A stretch of 64,000 bases of DNA, taken from assembly GCF_016031655.1 (NCBI RefSeq), contig NZ_JACCHQ010000002.1:186001-250000 (forward strand), in the 5' to 3' direction. The notes below the pieces were generated by a model, which saw only the letters and a program-made list of their open reading frames with translations, ran no database searches and was not told the DNA's origin. A program made the position numbers and the translations under genes. This DNA comes from Bradyrhizobium glycinis. Lineage in GTDB: Bacteria; Pseudomonadota; Alphaproteobacteria; Rhizobiales; Xanthobacteraceae. Below, piece by piece: positions 43,968-53,642 of the stretch; position 1 is the stretch's first letter, and each line of letters opens with the position of its first letter.

Positions 43968-45503
43968 TCATTCCAGCCAGGTGGTCGAGACGTCGATCAC
44001 GCCGTTGTAGATCTTGGGAAAGCCTTTCAGCCTGGCGCTCGACAGCGCGTAATAGGTGTTCTGGAAGGTCCAGAACCAGATCGCCTCCTTGTTGATCAGG
44101 CGGCTGATGGCGCAGTAATCCTCCGTGCGCTGGCCGATGTCGGCGGTGACGCGCGCATGGTCCAGAAGCCTGTCGAGCTCGGGGTTCGAGTATCCGGCGA
44201 GCGCCAGCGGGCTGCCGCTGCGGAAATTCGCGTACATCTGCGGATCGGGATCGGCAAGATCGACGATGCGCCACGGCGTCAGCTGGAATTGGCGGGTGAA
44301 GGCGCGCGTCGGAATCGTGGCCTGGTCGACCTGCTCGATCTCCATGTTGGCGCCGACGCGCTTCCAGAACTGCTGCAGCACCTGGCCGACCATGCGGCCG
44401 CGGGGCGTTGCAGTCACCAGCATCTTGAACTCGACCGGCTTGCCGTACTCCTTGATCAGCGCCTTGGCCTTCTCGACATCGGACGGCAGCGCGCCGTCGT
44501 CCTTGCACTTGACCCAGGAGCCATCGCCGTAAGGATTGCTCGCGGGCCGGCTGAGGCCGTTGCTGATCGCCTGCGACATCTTCGGACGGTCGATCGCCAT
44601 CACCAGCGCCTGCCGCACCCGCACGTCGTCGAACGGCGCCACCTTGGTGTTGAAGGCGTAGACCTGCGCGCCGGAGCCCTTGTAGGTGTGCACCGTGAGC
44701 TTGGGGTCCTTCTGCGCCTTCATGATGTTGTCGGCGTCGTTCTCGTCGTCCCAGATGATGTCGGCCTCGCCCGATTGCAGCGAGGCGAAGCGCGACTGCG
44801 CATCCGGCAGCGGCTTCAGGATGATACGGTCAAGATAGGGACGGCCCTTGTCCCAATAGTTCGGGTTCTTCTCCAGCACCATGCGGTCGCCGGCGGTCCA
44901 GGATTTCAGAACGTAGGGACCGGTGCCGACCGGATTGCGGTTGTAATCGTCGCCCTTGGTCTTCCAGGCCGTCGGCGAATGAATGACGTTGTTGGAGCTC
45001 TGGATGGTGATCACTGCCGGCCAGTTCACCGAAGGATCGGTTAGATTGAAAATGACCGTGTATTCGTCCGGCGCCAGCACCTCCTTGACGTTGGTGATGT
45101 AGAAAGCGCAGCGGCACTTGTTGGCGGGGTCCTTCTGCCGGTCGAAGTTCTCCTTGAAGGCCTGCGCATTGAACGGCGTGCCGTCGTGGAATTTGACGCC
45201 TTCGCGGAGCTTGAAGGTCCAGGTCTTGTAATCGTCGGAATGGGTCCAGGACACCGCGAGCTTCGGCGCGGCCTCGCCTTTTTCATTCAGCGTGGTCAGC
45301 GTGTCGAAGATCGCGGCGGCAGCGGTGAAGGTCGAGGTGTCGTAGACGCCGACCTTGAGCGGATCAAAGCCCGCGATCTCCAGCTCCTGGCCGACTGTGA
45401 TGCTGCCGCCCGATTTCTGCGCCTGCACTGGCGAGACAAGCGCAAATGCCGCAACGAGGAAAATCGGCACGCGCCTGCGTGCCACGGCCGCCGCGTTCGT
45501 CAT
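43968..45503 (-). CDS. ABC transporter substrate-binding protein, family 5
   Basis: The 511-residue periplasmic protein belongs to the peptide/nickel-binding SBP_bac_5 family. It has an N-terminal signal (RRRVPIFLVAAFALVSPVQA, cleavage near AQA-QKSG), GGSITVGQELEIAGFDPL at the start of the mature part and TWTFKLREGVKFHDGTPFNA, the family signature. ATG 45503 has GGAGG 5 nt upstream. It is first in the five-gene transporter operon. The ligand is not predictable. Confidence 0.92.
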   Translation of the reverse strand: MTNAAAVARRRVPIFLVAAFALVSPVQAQKSGGSITVGQELEIAGFDPLKVGVYDTSTFTAAAAIFDTLTTLNEKGEAAPKLAVSWTHSDDYKTWTFKLREGVKFHDGTPFNAQAFKENFDRQKDPANKCRCAFYITNVKEVLAPDEYTVIFNLTDPSVNWPAVITIQSSNNVIHSPTAWKTKGDDYNRNPVGTGPYVLKSWTAGDRMVLEKNPNYWDKGRPYLDRIILKPLPDAQSRFASLQSGEADIIWDDENDADNIMKAQKDPKLTVHTYKGSGAQVYAFNTKVAPFDDVRVRQALVMAIDRPKMSQAISNGLSRPASNPYGDGSWVKCKDDGALPSDVEKAKALIKEYGKPVEFKMLVTATPRGRMVGQVLQQFWKRVGANMEIEQVDQATIPTRAFTRQFQLTPWRIVDLADPDPQMYANFRSGSPLALAGYSNPELDRLLDHARVTADIGQRTEDYCAISRLINKEAIWFWTFQNTYYALSSARLKGFPKIYNGVIDVSTTWLE

Positions 45504-45634
45504 GGTTCCTCCCGGGATCCTTCGTCCGATGTTTCGGATCGTTGAATGACTCGGCAGCGAGCTTGGCGACAAATGCCCGCTTCGGCAAGAGGAACGAGCG
45601 AGAGTTCAAACGCCGCATGTGGCGGCGATAAGAC

Positions 45635-46789
45635 TCAGGATGTCGCGGCCGTTTTGCCTGGCGGAATTGTCGTATCGCCCGCAAGGCCGATCTCCTGGCG
45701 CAACGCGTCGGTGTGCTCGCCGAGCACAGACACGGTCTTGGCCGGCGCCGTGTCAGCCCCCGACATCCGAAACGGCAGGTTGAGCACCTGGAATGAGCCG
45801 CCCTCGTCCCTGACCTCGGAGAGCGCACGGCGATGCGCAAGCTGCGGATCGGCCAAGGCCTCGGACACGCTGCGATAGGCCGAGGCCGGCACGCCGGCAG
45901 CCCCAAGCACGCGCAGGCACGCATCGGTCGAAAGCTGCCGCGACCAGATTTCGACGCCGTCCATCAGCTCGGCCCAGTTCTCGCGCCGCGCGGCATAGGT
46001 GGCGAAGCGTGGATCGGAGACCCAGTCCGGGCGGCCGATCACCCCCATCAAGGCCTGAAACGTCTTCTCGCTGGCGATCGTGATCATGACGTAGCCGCTT
46101 GCCGTCTCGGTCGGGCCGAACATCGGGCGTGGCGGCGGCGCCACCGCGAATTGCGAGCTCTGCAGCTCGGTCAGCGTCAGCGACAGCATGGTTTCCAGCA
46201 TGGAGACGTCGATGTGCTGGCCAACACCCGTCACGGTGCGCTGATAGAGCGCGGACGCGATCGCGCCAAAACCATAGGTCCCCGTGACGACGTCGGCGTG
46301 GTAGATGCCGCAATAATCGGGCCGGTTACGGCCCGGCTGGTAGGCGAGATGGGCCATGTCGTAGCCCGAGGCCGCGTGGATCACCGGGGCGTAGGCCGGC
46401 AGCTCGGCCGAGGGGCCGGTCTGGCCGTAGCCCGAGATCGAGCAGTAGATCAGCCTCGGGTTGACCTGACGCAGGCTGTCGTAGTCGAGCCCAAGGCGGC
46501 GCATCACGCCGGGACGGAAGTTCTCGACCAGAATGTCCGATGTCGCGGCCAGCCGGCGCACCGCCTCCTTGCCGTCCTCGGACTTGAGGTCGAGGACCAC
46601 GCTCTTCTTGCCGACATTGAGCTGGCCGAACGCGGTGCTGCAGCCGTTGCGGAGGGGTGGCCGGGTCCGCATCGTCTCCCCGCCGTCCGTCTCGATCTTG
46701 ATGACCTCGGCGCCCATGTCGGCGAGCATCCGGGTGCAATGGGGCCCGGCGATCGTGGTCGAAAAATCCAGCACCCGCAGACCCGCCAT
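45635..46789 (-). CDS. CaiB/BaiF family CoA transferase
   Basis: This family III CoA transferase moves CoA between carboxylic acids. The N-terminal motif LDFSTTIAGPHCTRMLADMG and IKIETDGGETMR are typical, as is VLDLKSEDG; the catalytic Asp should lie in the YHADVVTGTYG region (about residue 165). I start at 46789 (MAGLRVLDF, 384 aa, AAGG 5 nt upstream); 46831 is an alternative start. It precedes the ABC transporter in the same direction with a 131-bp gap, so a link to uptake of an organic acid is possible but unproven. Confidence 0.9.
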   Translation of the reverse strand: MAGLRVLDFSTTIAGPHCTRMLADMGAEVIKIETDGGETMRTRPPLRNGCSTAFGQLNVGKKSVVLDLKSEDGKEAVRRLAATSDILVENFRPGVMRRLGLDYDSLRQVNPRLIYCSISGYGQTGPSAELPAYAPVIHAASGYDMAHLAYQPGRNRPDYCGIYHADVVTGTYGFGAIASALYQRTVTGVGQHIDVSMLETMLSLTLTELQSSQFAVAPPPRPMFGPTETASGYVMITIASEKTFQALMGVIGRPDWVSDPRFATYAARRENWAELMDGVEIWSRQLSTDACLRVLGAAGVPASAYRSVSEALADPQLAHRRALSEVRDEGGSFQVLNLPFRMSGADTAPAKTVSVLGEHTDALRQEIGLAGDTTIPPGKTAATS

Positions 46790-47024
46790 GACCTTTGTCA
46801 ATGTCCCCTCATGCTTATCTGCTAGCTGCATGCCTACCTGCGTCTCTCGAGTCTTTGGAACCATCGAAGTTCTTTGTTGTTGATGCGGCGACCCTAGAGG
46901 GCGGCGGCTGAGTAGGAAAGTGTTTACCGAGCAGACGTGCCGCGTGGGCGGGCTTTGGATTTCCAGCACAACTGGACCCGTTCTTGCATAGCAGCAAGCG
47001 GGGGTCGGAAGAGGGCGGCTGTTC

Positions 47025-48440
47025 TTGAGGGTCTTGTTCGTCACCACAGAGATGGACGACTTCGTCCGCGTTGGCGGACTGGGCGCCGTTTCCGCCGCCC
47101 TCCCTCGCGCACTTCGCTCCTTCACCGATATCCGGATCATGCTGCCCGGCTATCGCGACATCATCGAGCAACTCACGCATGTTCAGGTCGTCGGCCGCTG
47201 TCCTGCATTCGCGGAGATGCCGGCCTGCTCGGTCGGCCGTGCCGCGACCAAGGATGGCCTGCCGGTCTATGTGCTGTTGTGCTCGCAGCTCTACGACCGA
47301 CCCGGCAACCCCTATGGCGACGAGTTCGGGCGCGATTGGCCCGACAACGACATCCGCTTCGCGCGCCTCGCCTCGGCCGCGGCTGAGCTCGCCATGGGCA
47401 AGCTGGACAAGAATTGGGCAGCAGACCTGATCCATGCCAACGACTGGCAGGCCTCGCTCGTGCCGGCCTATCTGGCCTGGCAGGGCGCCAAGCTGCCGTC
47501 CATCCTGACCATCCATAACCTCGCCTATCAGGGCCTCTTCCCGAAGGACTCGCTGCGGCGGATCGGCGCACCGGAGAGCTCCTTCCACATCGACGGCGTC
47601 GAGTTCTACGATCAGGTCTCCTTCCTCAAGGCGGGCCTCGTCTACGCCTCCCACCTCACCACGGTCAGCGGCACCTATGCGCGGGAGATCACCACGCCCG
47701 AGTTCGGCTGTGGCCTGGAGGGCCTGCTCCGCCTGCGCTCGGACGCCGCCGAGCTCACCGGGATCCTCAACGGCATCGACGAGAGCTGGGACCCGCGCTC
47801 CTGCGCCCAGCTCGCCCAGCAATTCGGCGCCGGCGACTGGGTCGGCAAGAAGGCGAACGCGGACTACGTCCGCAAGCAGTTCGGACTGGCGGTCTCGCGC
47901 GGGCCGATGTTCGGCATCGTCGCGCGTCTCGTGCACCAGAAGGGCATCGACCTCGTCCTGTCGGCGGCTGACGAGATCGTCGATGCCGGCGGACAGATCG
48001 TGGTCACCGGCTCCGGCGAGCCCGCGCTCGAGCAGGCTTTGATTGACGCGCACCGCCGTCGCCCCGACGCGATCGGGGTTGCGATCGGCTTCAACGACGC
48101 CCAGGCGCGGCGCATCTTCGCCGGCAGCGACTTCACCTTGATGCCGTCGCGGTTCGAGCCGTGCGGGCTCAGCCAGATGTACGCCCAGCGCTTCGGCTCG
48201 CTGCCGATCGGTCACCAGACCGGCGGCCTCGCCGAGACCATCAGCGACGGCGAGACGGGATTTCTGTTCTCAAAACCCTCGCGGGAATCTTTCCTCGGCG
48301 GCGTGCGGCGGGCCTTCTCGGCCTTCATGGCCCACGATCAGCTCGATACGATGCGCCGCAGCGCCATGGGGCGTTCGTTCTCCTGGAGCATCTCGGCCGG
48401 CAGCTACAGCGCGCTGTACCGCAAGCTGGCGTCGGTGTGA
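47025..48440 (+). CDS. glgA: glycogen synthase (ADP-glucose type)
   Basis: This GT5 glycogen synthase, 471 residues, elongates alpha-1,4-glucan from ADP-glucose. The N-terminal motif VRVGGLGAVSAALPRAL corresponds to the KxGGL substrate loop, with Arg in place of Lys-adjacent residues. The C-terminal donor site has SRFEPCGLSQMYAQRFGSLP and the HQTGGLAETI segment. Homology begins at a TTG codon (47025), encoding the canonical MRVLFVTTEMDDF start. No other glycogen genes lie nearby, which is unusual because glgA is often next to glgC, glgB or glgX. Confidence 0.9.
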   Translation: MRVLFVTTEMDDFVRVGGLGAVSAALPRALRSFTDIRIMLPGYRDIIEQLTHVQVVGRCPAFAEMPACSVGRAATKDGLPVYVLLCSQLYDRPGNPYGDEFGRDWPDNDIRFARLASAAAELAMGKLDKNWAADLIHANDWQASLVPAYLAWQGAKLPSILTIHNLAYQGLFPKDSLRRIGAPESSFHIDGVEFYDQVSFLKAGLVYASHLTTVSGTYAREITTPEFGCGLEGLLRLRSDAAELTGILNGIDESWDPRSCAQLAQQFGAGDWVGKKANADYVRKQFGLAVSRGPMFGIVARLVHQKGIDLVLSAADEIVDAGGQIVVTGSGEPALEQALIDAHRRRPDAIGVAIGFNDAQARRIFAGSDFTLMPSRFEPCGLSQMYAQRFGSLPIGHQTGGLAETISDGETGFLFSKPSRESFLGGVRRAFSAFMAHDQLDTMRRSAMGRSFSWSISAGSYSALYRKLASV

Positions 48441-48449
48441 GACACCGCT

Positions 48450-48554
48450 GTCATTCCGGGGCGCGCCGCTTGGCGCGAACCCGGAATCCATCGTTCCGCC
48501 GGAATGCTGGGAGAAATGGATTCCGGGTTCGCGCTCCGCGCGCCCCGGAATGAC
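48450..48554. repeat. long palindromic repeat, GTCATTCCGGGGCGCG family
   Basis: Arms starting GTCATTCCGGGGCGCG and ending CGCCCCGGAATGAC surround a short centre, with internal GAACCCGGAATCCAT/ATGGATTCCGGGTTC pairing. It lies after glgA and could end its transcript. A shorter relative is at 54399-54473. Confidence 0.88.
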
Positions 48555-48582
48555 AAGCTGCAACAAGCTTGGCCTTGAGACC

Positions 48583-49563
48583 CTATTTCCCGCGCACGTC
48601 CATCTGCGGCCGGCCGATCCAGGCGCGATTGAGACAGCGTGTCATCCAGTCGGGTTGCGCTTCGCCCCGCAGCCGCGCCTGCGCTTCCTGGTAGGGACCG
48701 ACATAGCGCAGCCTGTCAGGCAATTTCGGATAGACGCGCCTGATCCATCGCAGTGCGTTTTCCGCGGATCGGATTCCGCGCGCGTCGAGCTCGAAGCCGA
48801 AGCCTGCACGCAAGCGCTCCGGCAGCATGCTCGCGGTGAGCGCGCGATACCAGCGCGGCGGCCGCAACCACGGGCGTGCGCCCGTGAAGATATGCGCCGC
48901 GATCTCGCGTGCTGCGCTGCTGACCGTCAGCGTCTCCGACTGCGCCATTGCTCTGGTGTAGGCGACGAAGCCGGACCAGTCCGCCGGCAAATCATTCCCC
49001 GTCAATCCGAACAGGGCGCCGTACAGCCTGGCCTCGCTCCAATAGCGATCGCGCTTCTCCGCCGAGAGTGGCGGCAGCACCAGATCATGTGCCATGAGCG
49101 CGGTCTCGACCAGCGTCGCGTGGACCCAGCGCAGCGCGGGGATGTCGTTGGCGCAGTAGCGCGAGCCGGTCGCGAACGGCCCCACGGTCTCGGGCATCTC
49201 GCCGACGATCATGCTGTGACGCCGATGCAGCTGTCGGGACGACAGCAGCGCCCGGTCCAGCGAGCCGAACACCATCGTAAAGACGATGTCGAAGGTGCGA
49301 TGGAAGCGGCCGATCGGATCGGCAAAGGTTCTGGAATGCTCGGCGATCGCCGCCGCCACCCATGGATGGGCCAGTTGCAGCAGCAGCGCACGGCCGGCGC
49401 CGAGAAAGAGCACGGCCTCCCGGTCGATCTGCCAGGTCAGTGAGGCCGGACCGAATACGCCCGCGACTGGTCCCGCCGCGTTGGCACGCAGGATATCGAG
49501 CGCCTCCTCCAGATCTTTCTCAGCGACCAATTGCAAGCCTCGCGACGAAGATACGGCAACCAT
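48583..49563 (-). CDS. oxygenase MpaB family (DUF2236) protein
   Basis: The 326-residue protein belongs to the DUF2236/MpaB-like family of haem-containing oxygenases related to the latex-clearing protein. Typical stretches are GRALLLQLAHPWVAAAIAEH, the motif-bearing FADPIGRFHRTF and HATLVETALMAHDLVLPPLS (about residues 165-185), whose His is a likely haem ligand. No export signal is apparent. The start at 49563 (MVAVSSSRG) is uncertain. The substrate is unknown. It follows the patatin gene on the same strand with a 58-bp gap. Confidence 0.82.
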   Translation of the reverse strand: MVAVSSSRGLQLVAEKDLEEALDILRANAAGPVAGVFGPASLTWQIDREAVLFLGAGRALLLQLAHPWVAAAIAEHSRTFADPIGRFHRTFDIVFTMVFGSLDRALLSSRQLHRRHSMIVGEMPETVGPFATGSRYCANDIPALRWVHATLVETALMAHDLVLPPLSAEKRDRYWSEARLYGALFGLTGNDLPADWSGFVAYTRAMAQSETLTVSSAAREIAAHIFTGARPWLRPPRWYRALTASMLPERLRAGFGFELDARGIRSAENALRWIRRVYPKLPDRLRYVGPYQEAQARLRGEAQPDWMTRCLNRAWIGRPQMDVRGK

Positions 49564-49621
49564 ACTCCGGAACGCGCGCCTGCAAAATCGTCGTCGTGCG
49601 AAGCCATGGCGGACAAAGCCC

Positions 49622-50767
49622 TCACTCCGCCGCCATCGGCATCTCGTCCATATGCTCGTGCAGCACGACGCCGGCGAGCGGGTCGAATTCGCCGATCCAG
49701 GGCTTGCGCGCCAGCACCGATTTCGTGTGCGCATAGCCGGCATGCCAGCGCCGCGAGATTCCCGACGGACTGAAGTCGATATCCTTGGTATGGGTCTCGT
49801 GCTCGAGCTGCGGCGCCAGCAGCCGCACCACATGCATGCGGGTTGGACAGCCGTAGCTCGTCAGCTCCCTCACCGCGGGATCGTTGCGCTCGCTCTCGGG
49901 CAGCCGCGCCGCGAGCTGGTTGATGACATGGCGCAGACGATGGGCCTGCTGCTGTCGCACGATCTGGCTGGCGATGCGGCTGGAATATTGCACGTCTTTG
50001 TGCCGGTTCAGCACCTCCGCCATCGTGGTCGGCTCCGGCCCGACGGGATTCCACAGATGCACGGAGAAGATCAGCGAATCCCGGCGTGGATTGTCGTCGA
50101 ACACCGCTTCGGTCGGCGTGTTCGACAGGATGCCGCCGTCCCAATAGAGCTCGCCGTCGATGCGCACGGCGGGGAAAGCCGGCGGCAGCGCGCCCGACGC
50201 CATCACATGCTTCACCGTCAGCTCGCCGTCGCGGCTGTCGAAATAGCGCATTTCACTGGTGCCGACATGAGCCGCACCGACCGTCAGGCGTGGCGCGCAG
50301 CGGTTGGCCAGATCGAAATCGACGAGCTCGCTCAGCGTCTTCTCCAGCGGCGCGGTCGAATAATAGCCGGCGTGATCGGCGCCCAGCGGATAGGAATCGC
50401 CGGCATGGGCGAGCGGATTGGGCCGGAAGAAACCGGCAATGCCGTGGGTCACGGTCGACCAATAGGCCAGCTTCTCGTTGAAGCCTGGAAACGCAGTGCG
50501 CCAGTCCCAGACCGGCTGCTGCTCCATCCGCTTCCAGAACTCCCGCAAGCGCGCGAGCCGGTGCTCGGGCGCGTTGCCGGCGATGAGGCTCGCATTGATG
50601 GCACCGATCGAGGTGCCGATGATCCAATCCGGCTCGATGCCAGCTTCGTGCAAGGCCTGGTAGACCCCGGCCTGGTACGAGCCGAGCGCGCCGCCGCCCT
50701 GAAGCACGAGAACGACCTGACCTGGCAGGTCGAACTTCTTATGCTGCAAATTGTCCTGCGTGCCCAT
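49622..50767 (-). CDS. patatin-like phospholipase family protein
   Basis: The 381-residue Ser-Asp dyad hydrolase has the oxyanion loop QGGGALGSYQAG (about residues 25-36), nucleophile elbow GTSIGA (about residue 57) and DGG dyad motif (YWDGGILSNTP, about residue 210). AGGAG 7 nt before 50767 fixes the start. It lies 58 bp downstream of the 3-hydroxybutyrate dehydrogenase gene on the same strand. Patatin-fold enzymes of this kind are often found beside that gene and may hydrolyse polyhydroxybutyrate or lipids; the specificity here is inferred. Confidence 0.9.
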   Translation of the reverse strand: MGTQDNLQHKKFDLPGQVVLVLQGGGALGSYQAGVYQALHEAGIEPDWIIGTSIGAINASLIAGNAPEHRLARLREFWKRMEQQPVWDWRTAFPGFNEKLAYWSTVTHGIAGFFRPNPLAHAGDSYPLGADHAGYYSTAPLEKTLSELVDFDLANRCAPRLTVGAAHVGTSEMRYFDSRDGELTVKHVMASGALPPAFPAVRIDGELYWDGGILSNTPTEAVFDDNPRRDSLIFSVHLWNPVGPEPTTMAEVLNRHKDVQYSSRIASQIVRQQQAHRLRHVINQLAARLPESERNDPAVRELTSYGCPTRMHVVRLLAPQLEHETHTKDIDFSPSGISRRWHAGYAHTKSVLARKPWIGEFDPLAGVVLHEHMDEMPMAAE

Positions 50768-50825
50768 ATCTCGCTCCTGGTGAGCTTGCACCGTTCGATT
50801 ATTCGACTTGCTGCGCCGGGCCCTG

Positions 50826-51650
50826 TCAATGCGCGGTCCAACCGCCGTCAACCGGCAGCGCAATACCGGTGATCGAGGCCGCCGCGTCCGTCGACAGGAA
50901 TACGGCCAGCGCGCCGAGTTCCTCGACCGTGGCAAAGCGCTTGTTGGGCTGCTGTGCCAGCAGAACGTCGCGGATCACCTGATCGCGCGATATGCCGTGC
51001 GCCTTCGCCTGCCCGTCGATCTGTGCCTCGACAAGTGGGGTATAGACGTAGCCGGGGCAGATCGCGTTGCAGGTGATGCCCTGCTCCGCCGTCTCCAATG
51101 CCGTCACCTTGGTGAGACCGACGATGCCATGCTTGGCGGTGACATAGGCTGCCTTGAACGGCGAGCCGACCAGGCCGTGCGCCGAGGCAATGTTGATGAT
51201 CCGGCCAAAACCGTTCTGCCGCATTGCCGGCAATGCCAGCCGCGTGGTGTGGAAGGCCGAGGACAGATTGATCGCGAGGATCTGGTCCCACTTCTCGACC
51301 GGGAACTGGTCGAGCGGCGCGACATGCTGGATGCCGGCGTTGTTCACCAGGATGTCGAGCCGGCCGGATTGGGCCACCGTCGCAGCGATCATCTCGGCGA
51401 TCGATTTCGGCCTCGTCATGTCCGCGGGCGAATAGCTGGCCTTGACGCCGAACTCGGCGGCGATTTGCTCGCGCGTCCGGCCGATCTCGCTGGCGACGCC
51501 CAGGCCATTGAGCACGATGTCGGCGCCGGAGGCGGCGAGGGTCCGTGCGATGCCGAGACCGATGCCGCTGGTCGACCCGGTGACAAGCGCCACCTTGCCG
51601 GCCAGCACGCGTGACGAAGCGGACGTCTGCGTCTTGATGGGGATGTTCAT
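50826..51650 (-). CDS. bdhA: D-3-hydroxybutyrate dehydrogenase
   Basis: The 274-residue short-chain dehydrogenase oxidises D-3-hydroxybutyrate to acetoacetate in polyhydroxybutyrate breakdown. It has TGSTSGIGLGIA for NAD binding, NNAGIQHVAPLDQFP, and the catalytic Ser and Tyr-x-x-x-Lys in IINIASAHGLVGSPFKAAYVTAKHG. AICPGYVYTPLVE and the C-terminal LPVDGGWTAH are typical of bacterial 3-hydroxybutyrate dehydrogenases. The first 15 residues are a short extension. It is probably cotranscribed with the patatin gene. Confidence 0.9.
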   Translation of the reverse strand: MNIPIKTQTSASSRVLAGKVALVTGSTSGIGLGIARTLAASGADIVLNGLGVASEIGRTREQIAAEFGVKASYSPADMTRPKSIAEMIAATVAQSGRLDILVNNAGIQHVAPLDQFPVEKWDQILAINLSSAFHTTRLALPAMRQNGFGRIINIASAHGLVGSPFKAAYVTAKHGIVGLTKVTALETAEQGITCNAICPGYVYTPLVEAQIDGQAKAHGISRDQVIRDVLLAQQPNKRFATVEELGALAVFLSTDAAASITGIALPVDGGWTAH

Positions 51651-51830
51651 GATCCAGACCTCTTTCTCGGCGCGAACTGCGCCAGGCTGGAGCGAAATGT
51701 GCGGGATCTCCGGGATTTGCGGAAATGCCGGTTGGCTTCCGAGTCCATACGTCCGCGCTATCGCAGGCGGGATGTCATTTCGCGCCCTGATCGGCTAGAT
51801 TTCCGGTCGATTTTTGCTGGGAGCCGATCC

Positions 51831-52718
51831 ATGGAAATGCACCAGGTCCGCTATTTCCTCGCGGTGGCGCAGCTTTTGAACTTCACGCGCGCGGCCGAGG
51901 AGTGCAACGTCACGCAGCCCTCGCTGACGCGCGCGATCAAGCAGCTCGAGGCCGAGCTTGGCGGCGATCTGTTCCGCCGCGAGCGCCCCGCTGCGCAATT
52001 GACCGAGCTCGGCCAGCGCATGCATCCGCTTCTGAAACAGTGCTATGACGCGGCCATCGGCGCGCGCTCGCTCGCCTCCTCATTCAAGAGCGGAGAGATC
52101 GGTGCGCTCCGCATTGCGCTGACGCATTCGATCGACCTCACTTTGCTGATTCCGCATCTCAACGAGATCAAGCGGCAGTTCAACCGGCTCGAATTCCGCT
52201 TCCTGCGCGGCTCGGGCCGGGACGTCGGCGACTTCCTGAAGAAGGGCGAAGCCGAGCTCGGCATTGCGGCCGAGATCGACGAGGCCTGGGACCGGCTGGA
52301 TGTCTGGCCGCTGTTCACCGAGAGCTTCGAGCTCGTCGTCGGCGACGGGCACCGGCTGGCCGGCCGCAGCTCGGTCGAATTGGACGATCTGCGATCGGAG
52401 CTGCTGCTGAGCCGAACCTTCTGCGAGCACGCGCGCCGCATCTCCGCGAGCCTGCGCGAGCACGGCATCGACATCGAACAGGGCCATGAGGTCTCGAACG
52501 AGCGCGATTTGATCGAGCTGGTCGAGGCCGAGATGGGCATCGCCATGGTGCCGCACACCTCACCGGTGCCGGAGCGGCTGACCCGCGCCGCGGTCACGGG
52601 GCTGGACGCCCGCCGCACCGTCAATCTCTATGGGGTCGCCGGCCGGCAACGCACCGCTGTGGGCAATGCCGTGATGCGCATGCTGCGAGGCGCGGACTGG
52701 AGAGAGATTGCGGGGTAG
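51831..52718 (+). CDS. LysR family transcriptional regulator
   Basis: The 295-residue regulator has the standard N-terminal winged HTH (MHQVRYFLAVAQLLNFTRAA, then CNVTQPSLTRAIKQLEAELG) and a C-terminal effector-binding domain. The start at 51831 is clear from homology. It is divergent from bdhA with a 180-bp gap, so control of bdhA and the patatin gene is a reasonable inference. The HTH resembles that of oxidative-stress and aromatic-type LysR proteins in general, so the effector is not predictable. Confidence 0.9.
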   Translation: MEMHQVRYFLAVAQLLNFTRAAEECNVTQPSLTRAIKQLEAELGGDLFRRERPAAQLTELGQRMHPLLKQCYDAAIGARSLASSFKSGEIGALRIALTHSIDLTLLIPHLNEIKRQFNRLEFRFLRGSGRDVGDFLKKGEAELGIAAEIDEAWDRLDVWPLFTESFELVVGDGHRLAGRSSVELDDLRSELLLSRTFCEHARRISASLREHGIDIEQGHEVSNERDLIELVEAEMGIAMVPHTSPVPERLTRAAVTGLDARRTVNLYGVAGRQRTAVGNAVMRMLRGADWREIAG

Positions 52719-52759
52719 CAGATGGGCGCTCTTGCACCACGCGAGATGCGCATTGCTGT

Positions 52760-52910
52760 GCCCTCGGCCCTTGTGGGAGAGGGCAGCGACGCTGGCAGAC
52801 GCAGACTCGCTTGGGTGAGGGGTATGTCTCCGCGAGCATCAGTGCATGCGGATCGATACCCCTCATCCGGCGCGCTCCGCGCGCCACCTTCTCCCGCAAG
52901 GGGAGAAGGA
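52760..52910. repeat. composite intergenic repeat
   Basis: Inverted GTGAGGGGTAT/ATACCCCTCAT arms lie between a GTGGGAGAGGGC element on the left and CTTCTCCCGCAAGGGGAGAAG on the right. This is a typical Bradyrhizobium-like intergenic repeat, sitting between the ends of the convergent LysR and peroxiredoxin genes. Confidence 0.65.
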
Positions 52911-52925
52911 AGAAAGTGAGGGCGT

Positions 52926-53642
52926 TCAATTCTCCCGGCTCGCGCGCTCCAGCGCTTCGATCAAATCGTCGATCTCCATGCGCTTGCGGAAATCCGGATC
53001 GACGAAGCGGGCCTTCACGATGCCGTCCCGTCCGACCACGAAAACGGCCGGGATCGGCAGCATCCAGCCGTCATTGCCGTGGAATTTCGCCATGTCCTGA
53101 TAGGATAGCAATTGCTGGATCTCGGCGCCGAGCCAGATCGCGAGGTTGAGCGACAGCGCATAGCCGTTGTCGAGATCCGTCAGGATCGGAAACGGCGCGC
53201 CGGATTCGGCCCTGAGCTGCCCGGTATATTCCTGCGTCTCCGGCACGATCGCGACGACCTGCGCCCCCATCGCCTTGATCCGGTCCAGCGCCTGGACCAC
53301 GGCGCGGACATTGAGCCGGCAATAGGGACACCAATGACCGCGGAAGAACATCACCGCGACGGGGCCCCCCTCCAGCAGCGAGGGCAGCGACACGAGACGC
53401 CCACCCTCGTCGGGCAGCATGAACGGCGGCATCGGATCACCCGGCCGCGGCGCGGTCTCGCCGCCGCCGTTGTCGTTCAATCGCGCGACCAGGCGATCGA
53501 CCGCCTCGCCATAGGCCGGAAAGACCTTGCGGCTCGCATCGGCATAGGCGCGGAGCTGTTCGTTCAGCGTGCTGTCCATGTCGCGGCACCGCTGGAACGC
53601 GAGCCTGAGCTGTTCGGCGTCGGCTGGCGAGAGAGAGGTCAT
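52926..53642 (-). CDS. peroxiredoxin-like (AhpC/TSA) protein
   Basis: The 238-residue thioredoxin-fold protein of the AhpC/TSA type has a HWCPYC motif (about residue 112) with both Cys retained, preceded by VAVMFFRG. A 60-residue N-terminal helical segment (SPADAEQLRLAFQRCRDMDS) precedes the fold. It probably reduces peroxides or acts as a thiol oxidoreductase. The start at 53642 (MTSLSPADA) follows homology; the longer frame is spurious. It converges with the LysR gene. Confidence 0.87.
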   Translation of the reverse strand: MTSLSPADAEQLRLAFQRCRDMDSTLNEQLRAYADASRKVFPAYGEAVDRLVARLNDNGGGETAPRPGDPMPPFMLPDEGGRLVSLPSLLEGGPVAVMFFRGHWCPYCRLNVRAVVQALDRIKAMGAQVVAIVPETQEYTGQLRAESGAPFPILTDLDNGYALSLNLAIWLGAEIQQLLSYQDMAKFHGNDGWMLPIPAVFVVGRDGIVKARFVDPDFRKRMEIDDLIEALERASREN

